A DNA stretch of 64,000 nucleotides from Ranitomeya variabilis (GCF_051348905.1 NW_027508062.1:1-64000); one strand, 5' to 3'; counted from the first letter of the stretch, positions 45,755-60,756 are shown. Notes: generated by a model not told the origin, from the sequence alone. Program-made: numbers and translations.

Positions 45755-46467
45755 ACCGAAGCCGCTGCGCCCCGTGGGCCGCACCAAGGCCTACCACCAA
45801 TACCCATTGTGGAGACAGAGCAAAAGATTGCCGCAGGGAGGACATTTTCAGAAACTCTGGAGGGAGGCCTTCTCAATGACAGTTCTGCTGTCAATGACAG
45901 TTCTGCTGTGTATGTGTGTCTGTGTGTGAGAGACGGAGAGTGTGTGTGTCTGTCTGTCTGTCTGTCTGTGTGTGAGTGTTTGTTCAAGCTGTGCACGACG
46001 CGTTTTGAATCTGCATAACTCCGCCTACTTTGACCACACCCTCCAGCCAGCCCCATTGTGACAGCACATGAATGTTCCGTGCTAAGATTCTATCTACTGC
46101 AGGCAGCGCACCTGGTTGGTGAAAAGCATTAGAATGCTCACACACACACAGGTGTAGATGGACAAGACAAGCCTATTCAAGATCAGCACAGGCACCATTT
46201 TTACTTACTTTTTTTCTTTTAAAAATGCATATAATACAACGCATTGAAAAACCGGTGGTCCACAAGAGGGAGACAATGTTTCAAAAAAGAATTCCTGCGG
46301 TCAGAAATGCAGTATGTATGGCAGAACTACTCATTGAATGCTTCAATTTAAATAGCAAGTGCTGACAGACAGCAGGGGCCTAGTTTGGTAGCCGACACAG
46401 TATATTTGCAACACTGTAAGAAAGGCCTAAATCTTAACACACCTGTTGCAGCAACCAGTAAAGACAA

Positions 46468-46503
<36 letters not shown>

Positions 46504-46717
46504 CATATTGAATGCAATGCAATGTTTGACAGACATAGGTGAAAGCAAGGCCAGGCAAGGCGCAGAAAATGTTGCAATTGGCCAGGAGAAATCAAACAAA
46601 ATGCTACACTTGGCCTGAGAAAAGTGCTTCTTTGACCCTGAAATCAATTCCCATAAAGGGTTAAAAGACAACTCGCGCTGATTTCAATTCAATCTGTTTT
46701 TAGAAACTGGATCAGAG

Positions 46718-46908
46718 AAGGAGTGCACTGGTCCCGGAGATACTGCAATAACGGGTCAATGCGTGGAGTGGACAGAGCAAGCTCTTCTTCCATCTCCCTG
46801 TTCCAAAAATCCATTTAATATATGGTCCCCAAATAGGGGACGTATCAGATATTAAACTGATAAGAACAGATACTACACTTGATCTTAGCCAAAAGGCCGA
46901 GAAGCGAT
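46718..46908 (-). ncRNA. RNU2: U2 snRNA, copy 35
   Basis: Same as copy 1, with standard flanks. Confidence 0.95.
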
Positions 46909-47621
46909 ACCGAAGCCGCTGCGCCCCGTGGGCCGCACCAAGGCCTACCACCAATACCCATTGTGGAGACAGAGCAAAAGATTGCCGCAGGGAGGACATT
47001 TTCAGAAACTCTGGAGGGAGGCCTTCTCAATGACAGTTCTGCTGTCAATGACAGTTCTGCTGTGTATGTGTGTCTGTGTGTGAGAGACGGAGAGTGTGTG
47101 TGTCTGTCTGTCTGTCTGTCTGTGTGTGAGTGTTTGTTCAAGCTGTGCACGACGCGTTTTGAATCTGCATAACTCCGCCTACTTTGACCACACCCTCCAG
47201 CCAGCCCCATTGTGACAGCACATGAATGTTCCGTGCTAAGATTCTATCTACTGCAGGCAGCGCACCTGGTTGGTGAAAAGCATTAGAATGCTCACACACA
47301 CACAGGTGTAGATGGACAAGACAAGCCTATTCAAGATCAGCACAGGCACCATTTTTACTTACTTTTTTTCTTTTAAAAATGCATATAATACAACGCATTG
47401 AAAAACCGGTGGTCCACAAGAGGGAGACAATGTTTCAAAAAAGAATTCCTGCGGTCAGAAATGCAGTATGTATGGCAGAACTACTCATTGAATGCTTCAA
47501 TTTAAATAGCAAGTGCTGACAGACAGCAGGGGCCTAGTTTGGTAGCCGACACAGTATATTTGCAACACTGTAAGAAAGGCCTAAATCTTAACACACCTGT
47601 TGCAGCAACCAGTAAAGACAA

Positions 47622-47657
<36 letters not shown>

Positions 47658-47871
47658 CATATTGAATGCAATGCAATGTTTGACAGACATAGGTGAAAGC
47701 AAGGCCAGGCAAGGCGCAGAAAATGTTGCAATTGGCCAGGAGAAATCAAACAAAATGCTACACTTGGCCTGAGAAAAGTGCTTCTTTGACCCTGAAATCA
47801 ATTCCCATAAAGGGTTAAAAGACAACTCGCGCTGATTTCAATTCAATCTGTTTTTAGAAACTGGATCAGAG

Positions 47872-48062
47872 AAGGAGTGCACTGGTCCCGGAGATACTGC
47901 AATAACGGGTCAATGCGTGGAGTGGACAGAGCAAGCTCTTCTTCCATCTCCCTGTTCCAAAAATCCATTTAATATATGGTCCCCAAATAGGGGACGTATC
48001 AGATATTAAACTGATAAGAACAGATACTACACTTGATCTTAGCCAAAAGGCCGAGAAGCGAT
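47872..48062 (-). ncRNA. RNU2: U2 snRNA, copy 36
   Basis: Same as copy 1, with standard flanks. Confidence 0.95.
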
Positions 48063-48775
48063 ACCGAAGCCGCTGCGCCCCGTGGGCCGCACCAAGGCCT
48101 ACCACCAATACCCATTGTGGAGACAGAGCAAAAGATTGCCGCAGGGAGGACATTTTCAGAAACTCTGGAGGGAGGCCTTCTCAATGACAGTTCTGCTGTC
48201 AATGACAGTTCTGCTGTGTATGTGTGTCTGTGTGTGAGAGACGGAGAGTGTGTGTGTCTGTCTGTCTGTCTGTCTGTGTGTGAGTGTTTGTTCAAGCTGT
48301 GCACGACGCGTTTTGAATCTGCATAACTCCGCCTACTTTGACCACACCCTCCAGCCAGCCCCATTGTGACAGCACATGAATGTTCCGTGCTAAGATTCTA
48401 TCTACTGCAGGCAGCGCACCTGGTTGGTGAAAAGCATTAGAATGCTCACACACACACAGGTGTAGATGGACAAGACAAGCCTATTCAAGATCAGCACAGG
48501 CACCATTTTTACTTACTTTTTTTCTTTTAAAAATGCATATAATACAACGCATTGAAAAACCGGTGGTCCACAAGAGGGAGACAATGTTTCAAAAAAGAAT
48601 TCCTGCGGTCAGAAATGCAGTATGTATGGCAGAACTACTCATTGAATGCTTCAATTTAAATAGCAAGTGCTGACAGACAGCAGGGGCCTAGTTTGGTAGC
48701 CGACACAGTATATTTGCAACACTGTAAGAAAGGCCTAAATCTTAACACACCTGTTGCAGCAACCAGTAAAGACAA

Positions 48776-48811
<36 letters not shown>

Positions 48812-49025
48812 CATATTGAATGCAATGCAATGTTTGACAGACATAGGTGAAAGCAAGGCCAGGCAAGGCGCAGAAAATGTTGCAATTGGCCAGGAGAAAT
48901 CAAACAAAATGCTACACTTGGCCTGAGAAAAGTGCTTCTTTGACCCTGAAATCAATTCCCATAAAGGGTTAAAAGACAACTCGCGCTGATTTCAATTCAA
49001 TCTGTTTTTAGAAACTGGATCAGAG

Positions 49026-49216
49026 AAGGAGTGCACTGGTCCCGGAGATACTGCAATAACGGGTCAATGCGTGGAGTGGACAGAGCAAGCTCTTCTTCCA
49101 TCTCCCTGTTCCAAAAATCCATTTAATATATGGTCCCCAAATAGGGGACGTATCAGATATTAAACTGATAAGAACAGATACTACACTTGATCTTAGCCAA
49201 AAGGCCGAGAAGCGAT
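49026..49216 (-). ncRNA. RNU2: U2 snRNA, copy 37
   Basis: Same as copy 1, with standard flanks. Confidence 0.95.
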
Positions 49217-49929
49217 ACCGAAGCCGCTGCGCCCCGTGGGCCGCACCAAGGCCTACCACCAATACCCATTGTGGAGACAGAGCAAAAGATTGCCGCAGGG
49301 AGGACATTTTCAGAAACTCTGGAGGGAGGCCTTCTCAATGACAGTTCTGCTGTCAATGACAGTTCTGCTGTGTATGTGTGTCTGTGTGTGAGAGACGGAG
49401 AGTGTGTGTGTCTGTCTGTCTGTCTGTCTGTGTGTGAGTGTTTGTTCAAGCTGTGCACGACGCGTTTTGAATCTGCATAACTCCGCCTACTTTGACCACA
49501 CCCTCCAGCCAGCCCCATTGTGACAGCACATGAATGTTCCGTGCTAAGATTCTATCTACTGCAGGCAGCGCACCTGGTTGGTGAAAAGCATTAGAATGCT
49601 CACACACACACAGGTGTAGATGGACAAGACAAGCCTATTCAAGATCAGCACAGGCACCATTTTTACTTACTTTTTTTCTTTTAAAAATGCATATAATACA
49701 ACGCATTGAAAAACCGGTGGTCCACAAGAGGGAGACAATGTTTCAAAAAAGAATTCCTGCGGTCAGAAATGCAGTATGTATGGCAGAACTACTCATTGAA
49801 TGCTTCAATTTAAATAGCAAGTGCTGACAGACAGCAGGGGCCTAGTTTGGTAGCCGACACAGTATATTTGCAACACTGTAAGAAAGGCCTAAATCTTAAC
49901 ACACCTGTTGCAGCAACCAGTAAAGACAA

Positions 49930-49965
<36 letters not shown>

Positions 49966-50179
49966 CATATTGAATGCAATGCAATGTTTGACAGACATAG
50001 GTGAAAGCAAGGCCAGGCAAGGCGCAGAAAATGTTGCAATTGGCCAGGAGAAATCAAACAAAATGCTACACTTGGCCTGAGAAAAGTGCTTCTTTGACCC
50101 TGAAATCAATTCCCATAAAGGGTTAAAAGACAACTCGCGCTGATTTCAATTCAATCTGTTTTTAGAAACTGGATCAGAG

Positions 50180-50370
50180 AAGGAGTGCACTGGTCCCGGA
50201 GATACTGCAATAACGGGTCAATGCGTGGAGTGGACAGAGCAAGCTCTTCTTCCATCTCCCTGTTCCAAAAATCCATTTAATATATGGTCCCCAAATAGGG
50301 GACGTATCAGATATTAAACTGATAAGAACAGATACTACACTTGATCTTAGCCAAAAGGCCGAGAAGCGAT
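50180..50370 (-). ncRNA. RNU2: U2 snRNA, copy 38
   Basis: Same as copy 1, with standard flanks. Confidence 0.95.
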
Positions 50371-51083
50371 ACCGAAGCCGCTGCGCCCCGTGGGCCGCAC
50401 CAAGGCCTACCACCAATACCCATTGTGGAGACAGAGCAAAAGATTGCCGCAGGGAGGACATTTTCAGAAACTCTGGAGGGAGGCCTTCTCAATGACAGTT
50501 CTGCTGTCAATGACAGTTCTGCTGTGTATGTGTGTCTGTGTGTGAGAGACGGAGAGTGTGTGTGTCTGTCTGTCTGTCTGTCTGTGTGTGAGTGTTTGTT
50601 CAAGCTGTGCACGACGCGTTTTGAATCTGCATAACTCCGCCTACTTTGACCACACCCTCCAGCCAGCCCCATTGTGACAGCACATGAATGTTCCGTGCTA
50701 AGATTCTATCTACTGCAGGCAGCGCACCTGGTTGGTGAAAAGCATTAGAATGCTCACACACACACAGGTGTAGATGGACAAGACAAGCCTATTCAAGATC
50801 AGCACAGGCACCATTTTTACTTACTTTTTTTCTTTTAAAAATGCATATAATACAACGCATTGAAAAACCGGTGGTCCACAAGAGGGAGACAATGTTTCAA
50901 AAAAGAATTCCTGCGGTCAGAAATGCAGTATGTATGGCAGAACTACTCATTGAATGCTTCAATTTAAATAGCAAGTGCTGACAGACAGCAGGGGCCTAGT
51001 TTGGTAGCCGACACAGTATATTTGCAACACTGTAAGAAAGGCCTAAATCTTAACACACCTGTTGCAGCAACCAGTAAAGACAA

Positions 51084-51119
<36 letters not shown>

Positions 51120-51333
51120 CATATTGAATGCAATGCAATGTTTGACAGACATAGGTGAAAGCAAGGCCAGGCAAGGCGCAGAAAATGTTGCAATTGGCCA
51201 GGAGAAATCAAACAAAATGCTACACTTGGCCTGAGAAAAGTGCTTCTTTGACCCTGAAATCAATTCCCATAAAGGGTTAAAAGACAACTCGCGCTGATTT
51301 CAATTCAATCTGTTTTTAGAAACTGGATCAGAG

Positions 51334-51524
51334 AAGGAGTGCACTGGTCCCGGAGATACTGCAATAACGGGTCAATGCGTGGAGTGGACAGAGCAAGCTC
51401 TTCTTCCATCTCCCTGTTCCAAAAATCCATTTAATATATGGTCCCCAAATAGGGGACGTATCAGATATTAAACTGATAAGAACAGATACTACACTTGATC
51501 TTAGCCAAAAGGCCGAGAAGCGAT
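51334..51524 (-). ncRNA. RNU2: U2 snRNA, copy 39
   Basis: Same as copy 1, with standard flanks. Confidence 0.95.
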
Positions 51525-52237
51525 ACCGAAGCCGCTGCGCCCCGTGGGCCGCACCAAGGCCTACCACCAATACCCATTGTGGAGACAGAGCAAAAGATTG
51601 CCGCAGGGAGGACATTTTCAGAAACTCTGGAGGGAGGCCTTCTCAATGACAGTTCTGCTGTCAATGACAGTTCTGCTGTGTATGTGTGTCTGTGTGTGAG
51701 AGACGGAGAGTGTGTGTGTCTGTCTGTCTGTCTGTCTGTGTGTGAGTGTTTGTTCAAGCTGTGCACGACGCGTTTTGAATCTGCATAACTCCGCCTACTT
51801 TGACCACACCCTCCAGCCAGCCCCATTGTGACAGCACATGAATGTTCCGTGCTAAGATTCTATCTACTGCAGGCAGCGCACCTGGTTGGTGAAAAGCATT
51901 AGAATGCTCACACACACACAGGTGTAGATGGACAAGACAAGCCTATTCAAGATCAGCACAGGCACCATTTTTACTTACTTTTTTTCTTTTAAAAATGCAT
52001 ATAATACAACGCATTGAAAAACCGGTGGTCCACAAGAGGGAGACAATGTTTCAAAAAAGAATTCCTGCGGTCAGAAATGCAGTATGTATGGCAGAACTAC
52101 TCATTGAATGCTTCAATTTAAATAGCAAGTGCTGACAGACAGCAGGGGCCTAGTTTGGTAGCCGACACAGTATATTTGCAACACTGTAAGAAAGGCCTAA
52201 ATCTTAACACACCTGTTGCAGCAACCAGTAAAGACAA

Positions 52238-52273
<36 letters not shown>

Positions 52274-52487
52274 CATATTGAATGCAATGCAATGTTTGAC
52301 AGACATAGGTGAAAGCAAGGCCAGGCAAGGCGCAGAAAATGTTGCAATTGGCCAGGAGAAATCAAACAAAATGCTACACTTGGCCTGAGAAAAGTGCTTC
52401 TTTGACCCTGAAATCAATTCCCATAAAGGGTTAAAAGACAACTCGCGCTGATTTCAATTCAATCTGTTTTTAGAAACTGGATCAGAG

Positions 52488-52678
52488 AAGGAGTGCACTG
52501 GTCCCGGAGATACTGCAATAACGGGTCAATGCGTGGAGTGGACAGAGCAAGCTCTTCTTCCATCTCCCTGTTCCAAAAATCCATTTAATATATGGTCCCC
52601 AAATAGGGGACGTATCAGATATTAAACTGATAAGAACAGATACTACACTTGATCTTAGCCAAAAGGCCGAGAAGCGAT
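52488..52678 (-). ncRNA. RNU2: U2 snRNA, copy 40
   Basis: Same as copy 1, with standard flanks. Confidence 0.95.
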
Positions 52679-53391
52679 ACCGAAGCCGCTGCGCCCCGTG
52701 GGCCGCACCAAGGCCTACCACCAATACCCATTGTGGAGACAGAGCAAAAGATTGCCGCAGGGAGGACATTTTCAGAAACTCTGGAGGGAGGCCTTCTCAA
52801 TGACAGTTCTGCTGTCAATGACAGTTCTGCTGTGTATGTGTGTCTGTGTGTGAGAGACGGAGAGTGTGTGTGTCTGTCTGTCTGTCTGTCTGTGTGTGAG
52901 TGTTTGTTCAAGCTGTGCACGACGCGTTTTGAATCTGCATAACTCCGCCTACTTTGACCACACCCTCCAGCCAGCCCCATTGTGACAGCACATGAATGTT
53001 CCGTGCTAAGATTCTATCTACTGCAGGCAGCGCACCTGGTTGGTGAAAAGCATTAGAATGCTCACACACACACAGGTGTAGATGGACAAGACAAGCCTAT
53101 TCAAGATCAGCACAGGCACCATTTTTACTTACTTTTTTTCTTTTAAAAATGCATATAATACAACGCATTGAAAAACCGGTGGTCCACAAGAGGGAGACAA
53201 TGTTTCAAAAAAGAATTCCTGCGGTCAGAAATGCAGTATGTATGGCAGAACTACTCATTGAATGCTTCAATTTAAATAGCAAGTGCTGACAGACAGCAGG
53301 GGCCTAGTTTGGTAGCCGACACAGTATATTTGCAACACTGTAAGAAAGGCCTAAATCTTAACACACCTGTTGCAGCAACCAGTAAAGACAA

Positions 53392-53427
<36 letters not shown>

Positions 53428-53641
53428 CATATTGAATGCAATGCAATGTTTGACAGACATAGGTGAAAGCAAGGCCAGGCAAGGCGCAGAAAATGTTGCA
53501 ATTGGCCAGGAGAAATCAAACAAAATGCTACACTTGGCCTGAGAAAAGTGCTTCTTTGACCCTGAAATCAATTCCCATAAAGGGTTAAAAGACAACTCGC
53601 GCTGATTTCAATTCAATCTGTTTTTAGAAACTGGATCAGAG

Positions 53642-53832
53642 AAGGAGTGCACTGGTCCCGGAGATACTGCAATAACGGGTCAATGCGTGGAGTGGACAGA
53701 GCAAGCTCTTCTTCCATCTCCCTGTTCCAAAAATCCATTTAATATATGGTCCCCAAATAGGGGACGTATCAGATATTAAACTGATAAGAACAGATACTAC
53801 ACTTGATCTTAGCCAAAAGGCCGAGAAGCGAT
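53642..53832 (-). ncRNA. RNU2: U2 snRNA, copy 41
   Basis: Same as copy 1, with standard flanks. Confidence 0.95.
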
Positions 53833-54545
53833 ACCGAAGCCGCTGCGCCCCGTGGGCCGCACCAAGGCCTACCACCAATACCCATTGTGGAGACAGAGCA
53901 AAAGATTGCCGCAGGGAGGACATTTTCAGAAACTCTGGAGGGAGGCCTTCTCAATGACAGTTCTGCTGTCAATGACAGTTCTGCTGTGTATGTGTGTCTG
54001 TGTGTGAGAGACGGAGAGTGTGTGTGTCTGTCTGTCTGTCTGTCTGTGTGTGAGTGTTTGTTCAAGCTGTGCACGACGCGTTTTGAATCTGCATAACTCC
54101 GCCTACTTTGACCACACCCTCCAGCCAGCCCCATTGTGACAGCACATGAATGTTCCGTGCTAAGATTCTATCTACTGCAGGCAGCGCACCTGGTTGGTGA
54201 AAAGCATTAGAATGCTCACACACACACAGGTGTAGATGGACAAGACAAGCCTATTCAAGATCAGCACAGGCACCATTTTTACTTACTTTTTTTCTTTTAA
54301 AAATGCATATAATACAACGCATTGAAAAACCGGTGGTCCACAAGAGGGAGACAATGTTTCAAAAAAGAATTCCTGCGGTCAGAAATGCAGTATGTATGGC
54401 AGAACTACTCATTGAATGCTTCAATTTAAATAGCAAGTGCTGACAGACAGCAGGGGCCTAGTTTGGTAGCCGACACAGTATATTTGCAACACTGTAAGAA
54501 AGGCCTAAATCTTAACACACCTGTTGCAGCAACCAGTAAAGACAA

Positions 54546-54581
<36 letters not shown>

Positions 54582-54795
54582 CATATTGAATGCAATGCAA
54601 TGTTTGACAGACATAGGTGAAAGCAAGGCCAGGCAAGGCGCAGAAAATGTTGCAATTGGCCAGGAGAAATCAAACAAAATGCTACACTTGGCCTGAGAAA
54701 AGTGCTTCTTTGACCCTGAAATCAATTCCCATAAAGGGTTAAAAGACAACTCGCGCTGATTTCAATTCAATCTGTTTTTAGAAACTGGATCAGAG

Positions 54796-54986
54796 AAGGA
54801 GTGCACTGGTCCCGGAGATACTGCAATAACGGGTCAATGCGTGGAGTGGACAGAGCAAGCTCTTCTTCCATCTCCCTGTTCCAAAAATCCATTTAATATA
54901 TGGTCCCCAAATAGGGGACGTATCAGATATTAAACTGATAAGAACAGATACTACACTTGATCTTAGCCAAAAGGCCGAGAAGCGAT
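54796..54986 (-). ncRNA. RNU2: U2 snRNA, copy 42
   Basis: Same as copy 1, with standard flanks. Confidence 0.95.
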
Positions 54987-55699
54987 ACCGAAGCCGCTGC
55001 GCCCCGTGGGCCGCACCAAGGCCTACCACCAATACCCATTGTGGAGACAGAGCAAAAGATTGCCGCAGGGAGGACATTTTCAGAAACTCTGGAGGGAGGC
55101 CTTCTCAATGACAGTTCTGCTGTCAATGACAGTTCTGCTGTGTATGTGTGTCTGTGTGTGAGAGACGGAGAGTGTGTGTGTCTGTCTGTCTGTCTGTCTG
55201 TGTGTGAGTGTTTGTTCAAGCTGTGCACGACGCGTTTTGAATCTGCATAACTCCGCCTACTTTGACCACACCCTCCAGCCAGCCCCATTGTGACAGCACA
55301 TGAATGTTCCGTGCTAAGATTCTATCTACTGCAGGCAGCGCACCTGGTTGGTGAAAAGCATTAGAATGCTCACACACACACAGGTGTAGATGGACAAGAC
55401 AAGCCTATTCAAGATCAGCACAGGCACCATTTTTACTTACTTTTTTTCTTTTAAAAATGCATATAATACAACGCATTGAAAAACCGGTGGTCCACAAGAG
55501 GGAGACAATGTTTCAAAAAAGAATTCCTGCGGTCAGAAATGCAGTATGTATGGCAGAACTACTCATTGAATGCTTCAATTTAAATAGCAAGTGCTGACAG
55601 ACAGCAGGGGCCTAGTTTGGTAGCCGACACAGTATATTTGCAACACTGTAAGAAAGGCCTAAATCTTAACACACCTGTTGCAGCAACCAGTAAAGACAA

Positions 55700-55735
<36 letters not shown>

Positions 55736-55949
55736 CATATTGAATGCAATGCAATGTTTGACAGACATAGGTGAAAGCAAGGCCAGGCAAGGCGCAGAAA
55801 ATGTTGCAATTGGCCAGGAGAAATCAAACAAAATGCTACACTTGGCCTGAGAAAAGTGCTTCTTTGACCCTGAAATCAATTCCCATAAAGGGTTAAAAGA
55901 CAACTCGCGCTGATTTCAATTCAATCTGTTTTTAGAAACTGGATCAGAG

Positions 55950-56140
55950 AAGGAGTGCACTGGTCCCGGAGATACTGCAATAACGGGTCAATGCGTGGAG
56001 TGGACAGAGCAAGCTCTTCTTCCATCTCCCTGTTCCAAAAATCCATTTAATATATGGTCCCCAAATAGGGGACGTATCAGATATTAAACTGATAAGAACA
56101 GATACTACACTTGATCTTAGCCAAAAGGCCGAGAAGCGAT
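55950..56140 (-). ncRNA. RNU2: U2 snRNA, copy 43
   Basis: Same as copy 1, with standard flanks. Confidence 0.95.
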
Positions 56141-56853
56141 ACCGAAGCCGCTGCGCCCCGTGGGCCGCACCAAGGCCTACCACCAATACCCATTGTGGAG
56201 ACAGAGCAAAAGATTGCCGCAGGGAGGACATTTTCAGAAACTCTGGAGGGAGGCCTTCTCAATGACAGTTCTGCTGTCAATGACAGTTCTGCTGTGTATG
56301 TGTGTCTGTGTGTGAGAGACGGAGAGTGTGTGTGTCTGTCTGTCTGTCTGTCTGTGTGTGAGTGTTTGTTCAAGCTGTGCACGACGCGTTTTGAATCTGC
56401 ATAACTCCGCCTACTTTGACCACACCCTCCAGCCAGCCCCATTGTGACAGCACATGAATGTTCCGTGCTAAGATTCTATCTACTGCAGGCAGCGCACCTG
56501 GTTGGTGAAAAGCATTAGAATGCTCACACACACACAGGTGTAGATGGACAAGACAAGCCTATTCAAGATCAGCACAGGCACCATTTTTACTTACTTTTTT
56601 TCTTTTAAAAATGCATATAATACAACGCATTGAAAAACCGGTGGTCCACAAGAGGGAGACAATGTTTCAAAAAAGAATTCCTGCGGTCAGAAATGCAGTA
56701 TGTATGGCAGAACTACTCATTGAATGCTTCAATTTAAATAGCAAGTGCTGACAGACAGCAGGGGCCTAGTTTGGTAGCCGACACAGTATATTTGCAACAC
56801 TGTAAGAAAGGCCTAAATCTTAACACACCTGTTGCAGCAACCAGTAAAGACAA

Positions 56854-56889
<36 letters not shown>

Positions 56890-57103
56890 CATATTGAATG
56901 CAATGCAATGTTTGACAGACATAGGTGAAAGCAAGGCCAGGCAAGGCGCAGAAAATGTTGCAATTGGCCAGGAGAAATCAAACAAAATGCTACACTTGGC
57001 CTGAGAAAAGTGCTTCTTTGACCCTGAAATCAATTCCCATAAAGGGTTAAAAGACAACTCGCGCTGATTTCAATTCAATCTGTTTTTAGAAACTGGATCA
57101 GAG

Positions 57104-57294
57104 AAGGAGTGCACTGGTCCCGGAGATACTGCAATAACGGGTCAATGCGTGGAGTGGACAGAGCAAGCTCTTCTTCCATCTCCCTGTTCCAAAAATCCAT
57201 TTAATATATGGTCCCCAAATAGGGGACGTATCAGATATTAAACTGATAAGAACAGATACTACACTTGATCTTAGCCAAAAGGCCGAGAAGCGAT
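57104..57294 (-). ncRNA. RNU2: U2 snRNA, copy 44
   Basis: Same as copy 1, with standard flanks. Confidence 0.95.
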
Positions 57295-58007
57295 ACCGAA
57301 GCCGCTGCGCCCCGTGGGCCGCACCAAGGCCTACCACCAATACCCATTGTGGAGACAGAGCAAAAGATTGCCGCAGGGAGGACATTTTCAGAAACTCTGG
57401 AGGGAGGCCTTCTCAATGACAGTTCTGCTGTCAATGACAGTTCTGCTGTGTATGTGTGTCTGTGTGTGAGAGACGGAGAGTGTGTGTGTCTGTCTGTCTG
57501 TCTGTCTGTGTGTGAGTGTTTGTTCAAGCTGTGCACGACGCGTTTTGAATCTGCATAACTCCGCCTACTTTGACCACACCCTCCAGCCAGCCCCATTGTG
57601 ACAGCACATGAATGTTCCGTGCTAAGATTCTATCTACTGCAGGCAGCGCACCTGGTTGGTGAAAAGCATTAGAATGCTCACACACACACAGGTGTAGATG
57701 GACAAGACAAGCCTATTCAAGATCAGCACAGGCACCATTTTTACTTACTTTTTTTCTTTTAAAAATGCATATAATACAACGCATTGAAAAACCGGTGGTC
57801 CACAAGAGGGAGACAATGTTTCAAAAAAGAATTCCTGCGGTCAGAAATGCAGTATGTATGGCAGAACTACTCATTGAATGCTTCAATTTAAATAGCAAGT
57901 GCTGACAGACAGCAGGGGCCTAGTTTGGTAGCCGACACAGTATATTTGCAACACTGTAAGAAAGGCCTAAATCTTAACACACCTGTTGCAGCAACCAGTA
58001 AAGACAA

Positions 58008-58043
<36 letters not shown>

Positions 58044-58257
58044 CATATTGAATGCAATGCAATGTTTGACAGACATAGGTGAAAGCAAGGCCAGGCAAGG
58101 CGCAGAAAATGTTGCAATTGGCCAGGAGAAATCAAACAAAATGCTACACTTGGCCTGAGAAAAGTGCTTCTTTGACCCTGAAATCAATTCCCATAAAGGG
58201 TTAAAAGACAACTCGCGCTGATTTCAATTCAATCTGTTTTTAGAAACTGGATCAGAG

Positions 58258-58448
58258 AAGGAGTGCACTGGTCCCGGAGATACTGCAATAACGGGTCAAT
58301 GCGTGGAGTGGACAGAGCAAGCTCTTCTTCCATCTCCCTGTTCCAAAAATCCATTTAATATATGGTCCCCAAATAGGGGACGTATCAGATATTAAACTGA
58401 TAAGAACAGATACTACACTTGATCTTAGCCAAAAGGCCGAGAAGCGAT
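58258..58448 (-). ncRNA. RNU2: U2 snRNA, copy 45
   Basis: Same as copy 1, with standard flanks. Confidence 0.95.
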
Positions 58449-59161
58449 ACCGAAGCCGCTGCGCCCCGTGGGCCGCACCAAGGCCTACCACCAATACCCA
58501 TTGTGGAGACAGAGCAAAAGATTGCCGCAGGGAGGACATTTTCAGAAACTCTGGAGGGAGGCCTTCTCAATGACAGTTCTGCTGTCAATGACAGTTCTGC
58601 TGTGTATGTGTGTCTGTGTGTGAGAGACGGAGAGTGTGTGTGTCTGTCTGTCTGTCTGTCTGTGTGTGAGTGTTTGTTCAAGCTGTGCACGACGCGTTTT
58701 GAATCTGCATAACTCCGCCTACTTTGACCACACCCTCCAGCCAGCCCCATTGTGACAGCACATGAATGTTCCGTGCTAAGATTCTATCTACTGCAGGCAG
58801 CGCACCTGGTTGGTGAAAAGCATTAGAATGCTCACACACACACAGGTGTAGATGGACAAGACAAGCCTATTCAAGATCAGCACAGGCACCATTTTTACTT
58901 ACTTTTTTTCTTTTAAAAATGCATATAATACAACGCATTGAAAAACCGGTGGTCCACAAGAGGGAGACAATGTTTCAAAAAAGAATTCCTGCGGTCAGAA
59001 ATGCAGTATGTATGGCAGAACTACTCATTGAATGCTTCAATTTAAATAGCAAGTGCTGACAGACAGCAGGGGCCTAGTTTGGTAGCCGACACAGTATATT
59101 TGCAACACTGTAAGAAAGGCCTAAATCTTAACACACCTGTTGCAGCAACCAGTAAAGACAA

Positions 59162-59197
<36 letters not shown>

Positions 59198-59411
59198 CAT
59201 ATTGAATGCAATGCAATGTTTGACAGACATAGGTGAAAGCAAGGCCAGGCAAGGCGCAGAAAATGTTGCAATTGGCCAGGAGAAATCAAACAAAATGCTA
59301 CACTTGGCCTGAGAAAAGTGCTTCTTTGACCCTGAAATCAATTCCCATAAAGGGTTAAAAGACAACTCGCGCTGATTTCAATTCAATCTGTTTTTAGAAA
59401 CTGGATCAGAG

Positions 59412-59602
59412 AAGGAGTGCACTGGTCCCGGAGATACTGCAATAACGGGTCAATGCGTGGAGTGGACAGAGCAAGCTCTTCTTCCATCTCCCTGTTCCAA
59501 AAATCCATTTAATATATGGTCCCCAAATAGGGGACGTATCAGATATTAAACTGATAAGAACAGATACTACACTTGATCTTAGCCAAAAGGCCGAGAAGCG
59601 AT
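59412..59602 (-). ncRNA. RNU2: U2 snRNA, copy 46
   Basis: Same as copy 1, with standard flanks. Confidence 0.95.
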
Positions 59603-60315
59603 ACCGAAGCCGCTGCGCCCCGTGGGCCGCACCAAGGCCTACCACCAATACCCATTGTGGAGACAGAGCAAAAGATTGCCGCAGGGAGGACATTTTCAGA
59701 AACTCTGGAGGGAGGCCTTCTCAATGACAGTTCTGCTGTCAATGACAGTTCTGCTGTGTATGTGTGTCTGTGTGTGAGAGACGGAGAGTGTGTGTGTCTG
59801 TCTGTCTGTCTGTCTGTGTGTGAGTGTTTGTTCAAGCTGTGCACGACGCGTTTTGAATCTGCATAACTCCGCCTACTTTGACCACACCCTCCAGCCAGCC
59901 CCATTGTGACAGCACATGAATGTTCCGTGCTAAGATTCTATCTACTGCAGGCAGCGCACCTGGTTGGTGAAAAGCATTAGAATGCTCACACACACACAGG
60001 TGTAGATGGACAAGACAAGCCTATTCAAGATCAGCACAGGCACCATTTTTACTTACTTTTTTTCTTTTAAAAATGCATATAATACAACGCATTGAAAAAC
60101 CGGTGGTCCACAAGAGGGAGACAATGTTTCAAAAAAGAATTCCTGCGGTCAGAAATGCAGTATGTATGGCAGAACTACTCATTGAATGCTTCAATTTAAA
60201 TAGCAAGTGCTGACAGACAGCAGGGGCCTAGTTTGGTAGCCGACACAGTATATTTGCAACACTGTAAGAAAGGCCTAAATCTTAACACACCTGTTGCAGC
60301 AACCAGTAAAGACAA

Positions 60316-60351
<36 letters not shown>

Positions 60352-60565
60352 CATATTGAATGCAATGCAATGTTTGACAGACATAGGTGAAAGCAAGGCC
60401 AGGCAAGGCGCAGAAAATGTTGCAATTGGCCAGGAGAAATCAAACAAAATGCTACACTTGGCCTGAGAAAAGTGCTTCTTTGACCCTGAAATCAATTCCC
60501 ATAAAGGGTTAAAAGACAACTCGCGCTGATTTCAATTCAATCTGTTTTTAGAAACTGGATCAGAG

Positions 60566-60756
60566 AAGGAGTGCACTGGTCCCGGAGATACTGCAATAAC
60601 GGGTCAATGCGTGGAGTGGACAGAGCAAGCTCTTCTTCCATCTCCCTGTTCCAAAAATCCATTTAATATATGGTCCCCAAATAGGGGACGTATCAGATAT
60701 TAAACTGATAAGAACAGATACTACACTTGATCTTAGCCAAAAGGCCGAGAAGCGAT
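60566..60756 (-). ncRNA. RNU2: U2 snRNA, copy 47
   Basis: Same as copy 1, with standard flanks. Confidence 0.95.
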